Below are positions 1 through 9,325 of a stretch of 55,821 nucleotides of DNA, one piece after another. The notes below the pieces were generated by a model that saw only the letters and a list, made by a program, of their open reading frames with translations, was not told the origin of the DNA and did no database searches. Each line of letters begins with the position of its first letter. Position 1 is the first letter of the stretch. This DNA comes from Desulfococcaceae bacterium (GTDB lineage: Bacteria; Desulfobacterota; Desulfobacteria; Desulfobacterales; Desulfosalsimonadaceae): the NCBI GenBank assembly GCA_030145385.1, contig JAQYVU010000018.1:1-55821 (forward strand). The letters run 5' to 3'. Both the position numbers and the translations under genes were made by a program.

Positions 1-128
1 TAGAAACATATTTGATCCAAAGGGCTCTTGAAGCAACCGGAGCTAATCGTACAAAGGCTGCAAAGCTTCTTGAAATCAGTCATCCATCGCTTTTAAGCAA
101 GATAAAGGCCTATAATATTTTATTGTAA
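1..128 (+). CDS. Sigma-54-dependent response regulator, C-terminal fragment (partial)
   Basis: This open frame enters from the left edge and ends at TAA 126-128. Its 41 visible residues match the C-terminal Fis-type helix-turn-helix of NtrC-family activators: the motif NRTKAAKLLEIS followed by a recognition helix (PSLLSKIKAY). In this family the helix binds upstream activator DNA while a central AAA+ domain, outside the window, remodels sigma-54 polymerase. Only the DNA-binding tail is visible, so the sensor type (receiver or PAS) and the gene name cannot be given. A strong terminator follows 40 nt later. Confidence 0.75.
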   Translation, partial: ETYLIQRALEATGANRTKAAKLLEISHPSLLSKIKAYNILL

Positions 129-167
129 TCTGATTTCCTGAACATATAGGCATCAAGCGGAAAAGAC

Positions 168-200
168 AAAAAGCCTTCCCAGAAATTGGGAAGGCTTTTT
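168..200. terminator. Bidirectional rho-independent terminator
   Basis: A perfect 13-bp inverted repeat (arms 168-180 and 188-200, loop 181-187) carries an A5 run on its left flank and a T5 run on its right flank. It can therefore end transcripts from the plus-strand regulator and from the minus-strand ihfA gene. Confidence 0.9.
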
Positions 201-343
201 GGTTAATAATATATATGCCGGGAACAATTCAATCCCAAAAGGATTGATTTATTTTCCGGAGCAATTTTTTTATAGATGGAAACAGTCTACCAATATAGAA
301 TGGTAGCTGATTCATTTTGTGTAAAGAATTGGGCTGATCTTGA

Positions 344-625
344 TTATTTATCGTTGATGCTTTCTCGTAATTTTCCAGAGCATTTGAAAGTTACAACATT
401 TCTTTCATCTAAGAGAAGGTCTGCACCGGTTGCAGGGTTTCTCCCGCGTCGTGTGGATTTCTGTTTAACGCAGAATTTACCAAACCCTGATACAAGAACA
501 TCTTCACCATCTTCAAGGCTACTTTTAATAATTTCAAGAAGCGATTCAACAATTTCAACTGATTTTTTTTTTGTAAACCCAAGTTCATTTACATGTTCAA
601 CGATTTTGTTTTTTGTTAATGCCAT
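344..625 (-). CDS. ihfA: Integration host factor alpha subunit (HU/IHF family)
   Basis: The 93-residue protein begins MALTKNKIVEHV and carries the HU/IHF beta-arm signature GRNPATG at about residues 60-66, then VVTFKCSGKLRE. The opening MALTK and the overall length fit IHF-alpha better than HU. IHF bends DNA sharply and commonly brings sigma-54 activators to their promoters, relevant here because the window has two sigma-54 activator genes and a sigma-54 promoter. The start is set by a strong AGGAGG seven nucleotides upstream. It follows a small minus-strand ORF. A second DNA-bending protein (HU) is encoded at 17263-17535. Whether it pairs with an IHF-beta elsewhere is not visible. Confidence 0.85.
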   Translation of the reverse strand: MALTKNKIVEHVNELGFTKKKSVEIVESLLEIIKSSLEDGEDVLVSGFGKFCVKQKSTRRGRNPATGADLLLDERNVVTFKCSGKLRESINDK

Positions 626-681
626 TGTGCCTCCTACTTAGGCTGATTAGATTAGTAACCTTATATTTAATATATGCTCAA

Positions 682-834
682 TCAAATATTCTGCTGATCA
701 GATTTTTCATTTTTTGATGGGTCCGAATCCTGGTCCATCGGATAATACTGATTTACCGTATTGATGATCGCATCAATTTTATCCGCGATTTCTTTAATCT
801 CCTCTTTTAGAGCGATTTCATTCGGTAAGTTCAT
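682..834 (-). CDS. Small hypothetical protein upstream of ihfA
   Basis: A 50-codon minus-strand frame (MNLPNEIALKEEIKEIAD...) ends 56 nt before the ihfA start. The product is strongly acidic and helical in character, with a charged N-terminal helix and a polar Asp/Ser/Gln-rich tail (QDSDPSKNEKSDQQ). I recognise no family. Support comes from its position directly upstream of ihfA in the same orientation, with no stop in 50 codons inside otherwise AT-rich DNA. The ribosome binding site is weak (CACGGA). It may be a coding leader gene or a chance frame. Confidence 0.45.
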   Translation of the reverse strand: MNLPNEIALKEEIKEIADKIDAIINTVNQYYPMDQDSDPSKNEKSDQQNI

Positions 835-1324
835 GTTTTTCCGTGGTTTAAAACGTTTGCACCAAAAAATAATTAATAATAAACAAAGGTTTGTATCTGA
901 TTCTTATTATTAATAATAATTTTTATATAATGCAAATATAACTAATATTATTATAAATAAATATATATGATGGATATGTCAAGAAAATTTATATTTTTTA
1001 AATATATATCGGTTTGATTTGTTTCCTTTTTTTTAAATACCGGGGTGTAAAAAGTCCAATTTGTGAGTCTTTAGCCAATTCGTCTGTCTTTAGAAAGATC
1101 AGATCAGAAAAAAATTTCCCATCTCAGAAGAAATTTTGCTTTTCTGATATCGTTTTTTTGGCAGGTGTTTCTGTTTTGGCTTTTTTACCAGTCAGTTTTA
1201 TATGGATATAAATCACCCACATTTTAAAAAATAAAAATGCGGATTGTAATTTAAGTTAAAGTTTTGTTAAGAAAGATATCTTAATTTATTAAAGCGAAAA
1301 TTTTAATAATAAAATAAAAAAAAG
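835..1324. other. AT-rich intergenic region
   Basis: There is no convincing gene. The part at 880-1000 is extremely AT-rich and probably holds the minus-strand promoter for the small ORF and ihfA, though I cannot pick one pair of boxes. An imperfect inverted repeat (1103-1118 with 1130-1148) is followed by T7 at 1153-1159 and could be a weak terminator. Confidence 0.4.
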
Positions 1325-1400
<76 letters not shown>

Positions 1401-1522
1401 ACTTTGTAAGACTTAAAAAATATCATGATTCATTAACATGCTCTTATATGACCGTCAAGCTGTTTTTGTCAGTTGTTTTAGATGGTTTTTTAGCTTAAAA
1501 ACTTGTGAGTTAGGGGAGATAG

Positions 1523-1579
1523 ATGTTTCAATTTTTTCAAACAATTGTTTTATCCGGAAAGATTATTAATAATGGATAA
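1523..1579 (+). CDS. Possible 18-codon leader peptide overlapping the mfd start
   Basis: An ATG at 1523 sits four nucleotides after a good Shine-Dalgarno (AGGGGAG, 1512-1518) and opens a frame of 18 codons ending at TAA 1577-1579. That stop overlaps the mfd ATG at 1572 in the arrangement ATGGATAA, which is typical of translational coupling. The mfd start itself has only a weak ribosome site, so ribosomes finishing the leader could re-start there. This is inference from layout; the peptide is hydrophobic and unremarkable. Confidence 0.35.
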   Translation: MFQFFQTIVLSGKIINNG

Positions 1580-4500
1580 TTTCACTGGTGAGAATAATGT
1601 ACATTTGCTAGCCGAATCTGTTCGGCAGGGACACAATCTTGTACAATGCAACGGTATTGGCAAAACTGAAAGGGCCTATCTTATTTCCCGGTTGTGCCGG
1701 GAAATACATAAAACCCAGGTCATCATTCTTCCGGATCTTAAGGCCTGTGAATCGTTTGCTGAAAATCTTAGCTTTTTTGCGGATAGTAATACACCGGAAA
1801 TTATACTTTTTCCTCCGTATAATATTTTACCGTTTAAGCGAATCTCTTATAACAATGAGACTGCAGCAAATCGTATTCATACGCTTTATAATTTAGCGGT
1901 AAACAGTTTCCCGAAAATTGTTTTAACACCAGTTGAAACTTTGCTCCAGCGCCTGATCCCTAAACAGGTCCTTTGTGACTATGCGGAATTGCTTATGTGC
2001 GGGGAAGAAATTGATCGGGATGAATTAGTGGCCAAGCTGCATTCGGGCGGATATACGCATGTAACCCTTGTGGAGGATTTTGGCGAATATTCGGTTCGCG
2101 GCGGCATTATTGATATTTATTCACCCATGTATCCTGAACCGCTGCGCATTGAACTTTTTGGGGATACCGTTGACTCCATCCGATTTTTTTCATCTGCCAC
2201 ACAGCGCAAAATCGACAGTGTGAATGAAGCGATTATTCTGCCGGCCCGGGAAACCGTTCTTGAAAAATCACGCATGAATCAGACCATTCGAAGAGTTCGG
2301 GATCAGGTCGCTGAAAACGGGCTGGCCAGCCAGACCGCCGAAGAATTTATCGACCGTATCCGTAAAGAAGGGGTTTTCCCGGGCATCGAAAGCCTTTTGC
2401 CACTGGTGTACCAGCAGCTTGACAGCTTGTTTGATTATATGCCCTCAAGCGCTTTATGGATTCAATCCGATACGGGAGAAATCGACAAAGCGGCCATACA
2501 TGCAGAAGGGCAGGCGGCAAAAAATTATCTGAATGCGGTGCAGGATAAAAGACTGTGTGTTGATCCCGAGGTATCATATTTAAACTGGGCATCAGTAAAA
2601 GAACGGATAAAAAAAGAAAGCCGATTGCTTTTTTGCGAATTTGCTACAATTACGCCGAATAAGGAAAGCGGACCATCTTCTATATATATTGATTTCTCAG
2701 TGCAAAACAATACGGAAATCAGTACGACCCTGTTAAAAGAAAAAAAAGACAGCCATATCCTGGAACCGCTTTCCGAGTGGATTAACGAAAAACAGTCTGC
2801 CGGATTTTTGACACTGATTGTCTGCAGTTCCGAATCTCAGATAAAAAGACTGCAGTCTTTAATCGAGCCTTACGGTATTTACGCCCGTTTGACCGAGACA
2901 CCGGTAGAAAAAATTAAATATCGAAAATCAGGAATTTATATCTGCCTGGGTAATCTTTCGGCCGGATTTGTATGGTATGACGAATCGCTGGCAATTATAA
3001 CAGACAATGAAATATTCGGTTCCAAACAGCGCCGCCGCCGGTTGAAGAAAAAAACCGGGGAAATAAAGACGGCCCTGCTTGATTTCGGCGAATTAAATTC
3101 CGGCGATCTGGTTGTACACATTGAACATGGCATAGGGAGTTATCAGGGACTTGAAAAATTAAGATTTGAAGGCATTGTCAACGATTATCTTTTAGTCGAA
3201 TATAAGGATGGCGATAAACTTTTTCTGCCGGTTGATCGTCTGGATATGGTCCAGAAATATATGGGGGTTGACGGTATTACGCCGGTGGTTGATAAAATGG
3301 GCAGCAAATCCTGGCAGCGGATTCGTGCAAAGGCAAAAAAATCAGTTGAAAAAATTGCCGGAGAACTGCTTGAGTTGTATTCCTCACGCAAGGTGATGAA
3401 GGGCTATGCGTTTATGCCGCCGGATAATTACTTCCAGGATTTTGAAGCAAGTTTTCCTTACGAAGAGACATCTGATCAGCTAAAAGCCATTGACGATGTG
3501 CTTTGCGACATGGAAGACCCCTCTCCCATGGATCGCCTGATCTGCGGTGATGTAGGGTACGGAAAGACTGAAATAGCACTACGGGCAGCCTTTAAAGCCG
3601 TCAATGATGGTAAACAGGTAGCGATTCTGGTGCCCACAACACTCCTTGCCGAGCAGCATTACAAAACCTTTGCCGAGCGTTATGAAAGATATCCGGTAAA
3701 TATAGACTGTCTGAGCCGTTTTCGGACCAGGAAACAGCAACAGGAAATTTTAGGCCGATTAAAGGAAGGAAAATCCGATATCGTTATTGGCACACACCGG
3801 CTGGTTCAAAAGGATGTAAAGTTCAAAGATTTAGGCCTGGCTGTAATCGATGAGGAACAGCGCTTTGGCGTCAAGCATAAAGAAAAATTAAAAAAAATGA
3901 GGAAAAACGTCGATGTTCTGTCTTTGACGGCCACGCCGATTCCCCGAACATTACATATGTCTTTGCTGGGTGTGCGGGATATCAGTATTATCCAGACGCC
4001 GCCGGAACAGCGGCAGGCGATTCTTTCATATATATCTGAATTTGACCCGGTCATCGTTACCGAAGCCATACAAAAGGAAATGGACCGTAACGGGCAGATA
4101 TTTTTTGTTCACAATAATATCAATACCATCTGGAATATTGCGAAATATCTGAAAGAACTGGTTCCGGATGTTCGGCTGGCGGTTGCCCATGGACGGTTGA
4201 GCGAAGAAGAACTTGAAAAAGCCATGTTCCAATTTTTGAACAAAGAGATTGATATGCTGGTATGCACAACCATTGTGGAGTCGGGACTGGATATTCCCAA
4301 TGCCAATACGATCATCGTCAATCGTGCGGAACGTTTTGGTCTGGCCCAGATTTATCAGTTAAGAGGGCGCGTGGGCCGGTCGAATGAACAGGCATATGCG
4401 TATCTTCTTATTTCAAAGGAAGCCGCGCTGACCCGTACTGCTGAAAAGAGACTCAGGGTGTTAATGGAACATACCGGGCTCGGGGCAGGTTTTCAGATTG

Positions 4501-5096
4501 CAATGAATGATATGAAAATCCGGGGCGGCGGGGCTGCGCTGGGCGTATCCCAGTCCGGGCACATTGCAGCGGTTGGTTATGATATGTTTTTGCGGCTGAT
4601 GGAAGATTCCATTGCGTCATTAAAAGGGGAGAGAGTTGTTGAAAAACTGGAGCCTGAAATTAATGTTCCGATGTCAGTCTTTATTCCTGAATCTTATATT
4701 TCAGATATTGACCAGCGGCTCATGGCTTACCGGCGGCTTGCAAAAATGATGGAATTAAAGGATGTCGCAGATTTCAAAGAAGAATTGATTGACCGGTTTG
4801 GTAATTTACCCAAAGAAGCGGGGAATCTGCTTTTAAAAATTATGTTGAAAATCCTTTCAATCAAGGCCGGTGTTAAAAAGCTGGATTTAAATGAACAGTC
4901 TGTTTTTCTCTGGTTTTCAGAGCTTCACCAAAAACGTCCGTTTGCGCTGCTTGAAATGGTGGATGAAAACCCGAAACAATATAATTTTATGCCTGATAAT
5001 GGACTCAAAGTCCTGCTTAACGGTAACGGGCTGGGAGGAATTATTGGACAAACCAAAAATATCTTGATGGAAATTGCCGGGTATGTTAATAAATAA
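1572..5096 (+). CDS. mfd: Transcription-repair coupling factor Mfd
   Basis: The 1,174-residue protein has full Mfd length. Mfd removes RNA polymerase stalled at DNA lesions and recruits UvrA. Visible modules are the UvrB-like N-terminal region (VRGGIIDIYSP at about 175-185), the RNA-polymerase-interacting domain (GDLVVHIEHGIG near 515), the RecG-type helicase with Walker A GDVGYGKTE near 660, DEEQRFG near 760, SLTATPIPRTL, and QLRGRVGRS near 930, then the TRCF C-terminal domain. The ATG at 1572 is preferred to an in-frame TTG at 1545, since the family-like sequence begins at the ATG. The next gene, a SurA-like foldase, follows within about 70 nt. Confidence 0.95.
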   Translation: MDNFTGENNVHLLAESVRQGHNLVQCNGIGKTERAYLISRLCREIHKTQVIILPDLKACESFAENLSFFADSNTPEIILFPPYNILPFKRISYNNETAANRIHTLYNLAVNSFPKIVLTPVETLLQRLIPKQVLCDYAELLMCGEEIDRDELVAKLHSGGYTHVTLVEDFGEYSVRGGIIDIYSPMYPEPLRIELFGDTVDSIRFFSSATQRKIDSVNEAIILPARETVLEKSRMNQTIRRVRDQVAENGLASQTAEEFIDRIRKEGVFPGIESLLPLVYQQLDSLFDYMPSSALWIQSDTGEIDKAAIHAEGQAAKNYLNAVQDKRLCVDPEVSYLNWASVKERIKKESRLLFCEFATITPNKESGPSSIYIDFSVQNNTEISTTLLKEKKDSHILEPLSEWINEKQSAGFLTLIVCSSESQIKRLQSLIEPYGIYARLTETPVEKIKYRKSGIYICLGNLSAGFVWYDESLAIITDNEIFGSKQRRRRLKKKTGEIKTALLDFGELNSGDLVVHIEHGIGSYQGLEKLRFEGIVNDYLLVEYKDGDKLFLPVDRLDMVQKYMGVDGITPVVDKMGSKSWQRIRAKAKKSVEKIAGELLELYSSRKVMKGYAFMPPDNYFQDFEASFPYEETSDQLKAIDDVLCDMEDPSPMDRLICGDVGYGKTEIALRAAFKAVNDGKQVAILVPTTLLAEQHYKTFAERYERYPVNIDCLSRFRTRKQQQEILGRLKEGKSDIVIGTHRLVQKDVKFKDLGLAVIDEEQRFGVKHKEKLKKMRKNVDVLSLTATPIPRTLHMSLLGVRDISIIQTPPEQRQAILSYISEFDPVIVTEAIQKEMDRNGQIFFVHNNINTIWNIAKYLKELVPDVRLAVAHGRLSEEELEKAMFQFLNKEIDMLVCTTIVESGLDIPNANTIIVNRAERFGLAQIYQLRGRVGRSNEQAYAYLLISKEAALTRTAEKRLRVLMEHTGLGAGFQIAMNDMKIRGGGAALGVSQSGHIAAVGYDMFLRLMEDSIASLKGERVVEKLEPEINVPMSVFIPESYISDIDQRLMAYRRLAKMMELKDVADFKEELIDRFGNLPKEAGNLLLKIMLKILSIKAGVKKLDLNEQSVFLWFSELHQKRPFALLEMVDENPKQYNFMPDNGLKVLLNGNGLGGIIGQTKNILMEIAGYVNK

Positions 5097-5166
5097 AATT
5101 TCGATAGTTAAAAATATTAATTATTATAATAACTTAATTGCCTCCAAAAAGGTTGGTTTAAAAAAT

Positions 5167-6180
5167 ATGATGAATATAATTTGTTTGTTTTCTTTAAAGA
5201 AAAAGTTTTTTTTGGGGTTTTTTGTTGTTTTATTTCTTGCGCTTGTCTCATTGCCTCCAGGGATTGCTGTGTCTGTCGAGGTGGTTGACCGTATTGTTGC
5301 AGTTGTGAATGACGATATTATCCGGCTTGTGGAACTTAACAAGGCGGTATCCCGATTTGAGGAACAGATTCGGTTAAAGGGATATTCCCCTGATAATGAA
5401 AATGAACAAATCTATAAAATTCGGATGGAGGTTTTAAATAACCTGATTGATGAAAAACTGGCGGATCAGGAAATAAGAAATACCGGTATTTTTGTTGATG
5501 AAAGAGACATCGACAATGCCATCGAGCAGGTCAAGGCCATGAATTATTATTCCGATGAAGATCTTCGTATGGCATTGACATCCAGCGGCGTCAGTATGGA
5601 AGAATACCGGGATGAGATTAAGCGGCAGATTCTCAGGAATAAGCTGGTGAACATAAAGATCAAATCAAAAATTATTATTACCGAATCGGATATTAAAAAT
5701 TACTATGAAGAGAATCTGGATAAATACGCATCCAGGAAAAAATATATGCTGCGAAATATTATGATGACCTATCCCATTTCAATGGATATTCAGTCAAAGC
5801 AAACAGTATATTCCCGGATGGAGGCTGTTTATAAACAGCTTGATGCAGGGGCATTATTTACGGAAATAGCGCAGCAAAATTCTGAAGCCATGAATGCTTC
5901 AGATGGCGGCAGACTCGGTCTCTTTACGATTGATGAACTGGCGGAGAATATTGCCGAAGCAATAAAAGAGCTAAATCCCGGAGAAATTTCTTCAATTATT
6001 GAAACTGACCAGGGATACCAGATATTCTTTGTTGAAAAAATTGAAGAAACAGGCGGGCGGACACTCAGTGAAATGACAGATGAAATCAGGCAACTGCTTT
6101 ATGAAGAATCGGTAAATGAAAAATTTCAGTCATGGGTTGAGCATCTTCGGGAGGACGCGCATATTAAAATTATCCGTTAA
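5167..6180 (+). CDS. Exported SurA-like peptidyl-prolyl isomerase/chaperone
   Basis: From the ATG at 5167 the 337-residue product begins with a signal peptide (KKK followed by about 18 hydrophobic residues ending near GIAVS). The SurA N-terminal domain follows (VVDRIVAVVNDDIIRLVEL), then a single parvulin-type domain with SDGGRLGLFTIDEL and GYQIFFVEKIEE. Proteins of this type help outer-membrane proteins fold in the periplasm. It is shorter than E. coli SurA, with one parvulin domain instead of two, as is common outside Gammaproteobacteria. Upstream in-frame starts (TTG 5074, ATG 5083) would place a long polar stretch before the signal peptide, so the later start was chosen. Confidence 0.85.
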   Translation: MMNIICLFSLKKKFFLGFFVVLFLALVSLPPGIAVSVEVVDRIVAVVNDDIIRLVELNKAVSRFEEQIRLKGYSPDNENEQIYKIRMEVLNNLIDEKLADQEIRNTGIFVDERDIDNAIEQVKAMNYYSDEDLRMALTSSGVSMEEYRDEIKRQILRNKLVNIKIKSKIIITESDIKNYYEENLDKYASRKKYMLRNIMMTYPISMDIQSKQTVYSRMEAVYKQLDAGALFTEIAQQNSEAMNASDGGRLGLFTIDELAENIAEAIKELNPGEISSIIETDQGYQIFFVEKIEETGGRTLSEMTDEIRQLLYEESVNEKFQSWVEHLREDAHIKIIR

Positions 6181-6242
6181 TCCTTTCTGTGTAACCTGAG
6201 TTGAGCGATTTTTAAGTTTGCCCCAAAGACCGGGAATTTTAA

Positions 6243-6992
6243 TTGAACAACAATATATTGAATCCAGATCTATCCGCCATGGCGTTCGGGCGTTATCTTA
6301 AATCCATGCGAACCCAGATGGGGATACCCCTTGAAACAGTTGCAGAGGAAATACGAATCAGCGCACGGCAACTGTCGCTCATAGAGGCGGAGAACCACCA
6401 GGAATTGCCGGATGCGGTCTATGTTAAAGGCCTTCTCAGGGCATATGCCAAATTCATCGGTGTTGATGATGATGATATTGTCGATCGTTATGCTATCAAC
6501 CGGTCAGCATATGAAAAAAGGCAAACAGCGGAAGCAAAATTTTTTAATTACAATAAAAAAGTATTGTCCCGTATGGGTTTATTGACAGGACTTTTGATAA
6601 TCGTCATTGTGTTATCCGTCTATATGATATATGGTTCCCAATCTAATCCGCTTCATAAAGCCTTAGGAAACCATATCGAAAAAATGGATTATGATGCTTC
6701 CGGGGCGGCTGAAATATTAACACCCGGTTCATTTGCCGCGAATCAAAATGACAAACTGTTTTTGCAGATAGATGCTGTTGAAGACACTTTGTTGGAGATT
6801 GTTATCGATGATTCAGAGCCATTGGAATATTTGCTGCATCCAATGGATCATATGGAACTGGAAGCATCTTCAAAGATTAAATTGCTGGTTAGAAATGCTG
6901 CCGGCGTGAAAATTTTGTTAAATGAGAAGCCGGTCTTTATTCCGGGAAAAAGTGGTGAAGCTGCATATATTGAGCTGCCCCAATCAAAATAA
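6243..6992 (+). CDS. RodZ-like membrane protein with N-terminal HTH
   Basis: The 249-residue protein has a RodZ-type helix-turn-helix at residues 12-75 (FGRYLKSMRTQMGIPLETVAEEI..., then LPDAVYVKGLLRAYAKFIGVD), one transmembrane helix near 115-133 (GLLTGLLIIVIVLSVYMIYG) and a periplasmic C-terminal beta-rich domain. RodZ links MreB to the cell-wall elongation machinery; many bacterial homologues keep the fold with an unproven role. The start is TTG at 6243 behind a CGGGAA sequence; the next ATG (6279) has no ribosome site. It lies between the SurA-like foldase and mgtE, all with short gaps. Confidence 0.8.
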   Translation: MNNNILNPDLSAMAFGRYLKSMRTQMGIPLETVAEEIRISARQLSLIEAENHQELPDAVYVKGLLRAYAKFIGVDDDDIVDRYAINRSAYEKRQTAEAKFFNYNKKVLSRMGLLTGLLIIVIVLSVYMIYGSQSNPLHKALGNHIEKMDYDASGAAEILTPGSFAANQNDKLFLQIDAVEDTLLEIVIDDSEPLEYLLHPMDHMELEASSKIKLLVRNAAGVKILLNEKPVFIPGKSGEAAYIELPQSK

Positions 6993-7010
6993 ATAAAGCG
7001 AATATAGTCA

Positions 7011-8366
7011 ATGTTAGTTGAGCGAAATAGAATTTTAACAGAAACCATTAAACGCCTGATGCGTCGGGGAGCCACCGCCCGGCTTGCGAAAATAATCAGC
7101 AAGGTTCATGCCGCTGACCTGCCGGCTGTTTTTCCGTCTTTGTCCGTCTCTAATCAGAGAAAATTATTTCAGCTGATCCATGATCCTGAAAAAAAATCAT
7201 TAGTTGTCAGTGAACTGGATGAAGATATCAGTCTTAATATTATTGAGGGACTATCTTTAGAAGAACTTGCCGAGATTATGGAAAACATGCCGTCTGATGA
7301 CAGTGTGGCATTTATCAAGATGCTGCCCCAGAATAAAGCGGACGCTGTGTTGGGCATGATGGAAAAAACCGAATCGGAAGAAGTGGAAGGTCTCCTGCGA
7401 TACAAGGATGATACTGCCGGTTCGATAATGATTCCTGACTTTATCGCTTTAAAAGAGAATATGACGTCAAAAGACGTTATTGAATCGCTTCAGTCCAAAG
7501 AATACCTTGACGTTGAGATGCCGTTTTATATTTACGTCGTGGATGAAAAAGAACGCCTGGTGGGCGTCAGCTCGCTTCGTCAGCTTGTTGTTGTCCCATC
7601 ATCGACGCCGCTTCGTAATTTTATGGGAAAAGATGTCATTTCCGTCACCACCGACATGGACCAGGAAGAGGTTGCCAAAATTGTTGCCCGATACAATATC
7701 CTGGCTGTTCCGGTGGTTGATGAAGATGAGAAAATGGTAGGTATTGTCACCGTTGATGACGTTATTGATGTATTCCGGGAGGAAGCCACCGAAGATATCC
7801 TGAAAATGGCCGGTGTCGGGGAAGAGTTTGTTGAAACAAAATCTATTGTCAGAAGCACCCGAATTCGCTTGCCCTGGCTTTTTGCCAGTTTTCTGGGCGG
7901 TATTGTTGCCATATTCATTATCGGTTATTTTGAAGAAAGCCTGAAACAGGTTTCCTACCTGGCTTTGTTTATTCCCGTCATCATGGGCATGGGGGGAAAT
8001 ATCGGCATTCAGTCTTCGACGATCGTTGTCCGCGGCATTGCCACCGGCCGGATTAATATTCGGGATTTATGGTCCGTGGTGTCAAAGGAACTGGCTATCG
8101 GCGTCATTTTAGGTTTATTTTACGGGGCCCTTTTAGGGACCCTGGTTCAGTTTCAATACAGTATTGATGCCCTGGCAATATCGGTGGGCATAGGCGTAAT
8201 TTCATCCATGTCCGTTGCAGCCCTTGTAGGTTCTTTCATGCCGATGATGTTTGCCCGCATTCATATCGATCCTGCGGTTGCCACGGGTCCGTTTGTCACT
8301 TCCTCCATTGATATCCTCAGTGTTTTAATCTATTTTCAGGTGGCCACAATACTTCTTGGTATTTGA
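7011..8366 (+). CDS. mgtE: Magnesium transporter MgtE
   Basis: The 451-residue protein has the full MgtE architecture: an N-terminal superhelical domain (roughly 25-130, with LEELAEIMENMPSDD), two CBS domains (about 135-255; VVDEDEKMVGIVTVDDVIDV closes the second) and a C-terminal five-helix pore domain with the family motif MGGNIGIQSSTIVVRG. MgtE is a homodimeric Mg2+ channel whose cytosolic CBS and N domains close the pore when internal Mg2+ is high. It starts 18 nt after the RodZ-like gene with a weak ribosome site, which suggests co-transcription. No Mg2+ riboswitch is visible upstream. Confidence 0.93.
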   Translation: MLVERNRILTETIKRLMRRGATARLAKIISKVHAADLPAVFPSLSVSNQRKLFQLIHDPEKKSLVVSELDEDISLNIIEGLSLEELAEIMENMPSDDSVAFIKMLPQNKADAVLGMMEKTESEEVEGLLRYKDDTAGSIMIPDFIALKENMTSKDVIESLQSKEYLDVEMPFYIYVVDEKERLVGVSSLRQLVVVPSSTPLRNFMGKDVISVTTDMDQEEVAKIVARYNILAVPVVDEDEKMVGIVTVDDVIDVFREEATEDILKMAGVGEEFVETKSIVRSTRIRLPWLFASFLGGIVAIFIIGYFEESLKQVSYLALFIPVIMGMGGNIGIQSSTIVVRGIATGRINIRDLWSVVSKELAIGVILGLFYGALLGTLVQFQYSIDALAISVGIGVISSMSVAALVGSFMPMMFARIHIDPAVATGPFVTSSIDILSVLIYFQVATILLGI

Positions 8367-8455
8367 ATTTTTTTTATGAAAAAACGTCATCCCTGTCATA
8401 GAGAATAACTTTATCAATGATTTTAAATGTAATGGTTCAGTTCGTGTGAAGAAAA

Positions 8456-9229
8456 ATGTCAACTTTTTCCACCCCCGCCATTCTGCTTCGCCGGTCATCA
8501 TATGGCGATTATGACCTTATTATAACTCTGCTGTCATTGGCTAAAGGCAAGATCACCGTAATTGCCAAAAATGCCAAAAAAAGCCGGAAACGGTTTGCCG
8601 GTGTGCTGGAACTTTTTTCCGTACTCCATATGGAATGCAGGACCCCGCGCGGACGGGGGATGCCTGTTTTACAGGATGCGGCATTGGAAAATCCGTTTTC
8701 AGGTATCCGCGGCAATATTATGAAAACCTCTTATGCGAGCTACTGGGCGGAACTGGTCAATCTCTGGCTGGAAGAAGGAAAAGAACAGACCCGTATTTAT
8801 CATTTACTCCGGTACTGCCTTGATTCTCTGGATTCCGGGATTATCGGCAACGAGGAATTAAGCATCATTTTTCAGCTTCGGTTTTTAAGTTTTTCCGGCC
8901 TGTCCCCGAATTTTTCAGAGTGCAACATGTGCCATATAAAAACAGATGAAATCAAAGGCAATCATCTCTTTTTTGAACTTGCAAAGGGGGGGATACTGTG
9001 CAAAGGATGTTCATCAAGCAGATTATACTCTCTGAACCTTTCAAAAGGCACCGTTAAACAGCTTTTATGGATTCAGGAAAATGACTTAAAAACAGCCGGC
9101 CGCCTTAAATTAAGCCGGATGGCTTTAAGTGAAGGTCTTAAGTTTTTAGAAAAATTTATTGTTTTTCATATCGGAAAAGAACCCAAAAGTCTTAAGTTTC
9201 TGCGAAATTTACGCTCACAGATGCCTTAA
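8456..9229 (+). CDS. recO: DNA repair protein RecO
   Basis: The 257-residue protein matches RecO in length and order: an N-terminal OB fold (TPAILLRRSSYGDYDLIITLLS) with GKITVIAKNAKKSRKRFAG, a helical C-terminal part, and a zinc site built from CNMC near 160 and CKGC near 182. RecO works with RecR and RecF to load RecA on SSB-coated single-stranded DNA and anneals complementary strands. Its gap to mgtE is about 90 nt. The C-terminal basic tail is intact, and no frameshift is seen. Confidence 0.9.
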   Translation: MSTFSTPAILLRRSSYGDYDLIITLLSLAKGKITVIAKNAKKSRKRFAGVLELFSVLHMECRTPRGRGMPVLQDAALENPFSGIRGNIMKTSYASYWAELVNLWLEEGKEQTRIYHLLRYCLDSLDSGIIGNEELSIIFQLRFLSFSGLSPNFSECNMCHIKTDEIKGNHLFFELAKGGILCKGCSSSRLYSLNLSKGTVKQLLWIQENDLKTAGRLKLSRMALSEGLKFLEKFIVFHIGKEPKSLKFLRNLRSQMP

Positions 9230-9325
9230 CCGAAGTTGATCGTTTAAAATTTTAACGTTCAATTGAGGTATACGTTAAATACACCCGGTGGTATTGACCG
9301 GTTTTAATGACCTGTTTCAGAACTG

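Noticed and set aside
276-641. 121-codon plus-strand frame opposite ihfA
   Set aside because: It lies antisense to a clear IHF-alpha gene, has no ribosome site and no family motif.
1014-1211. 65-codon plus-strand frame in AT-rich DNA
   Set aside because: No ribosome site, Phe/Lys-rich composition expected from AT-rich DNA, and it includes an inverted repeat that better explains part of the region.
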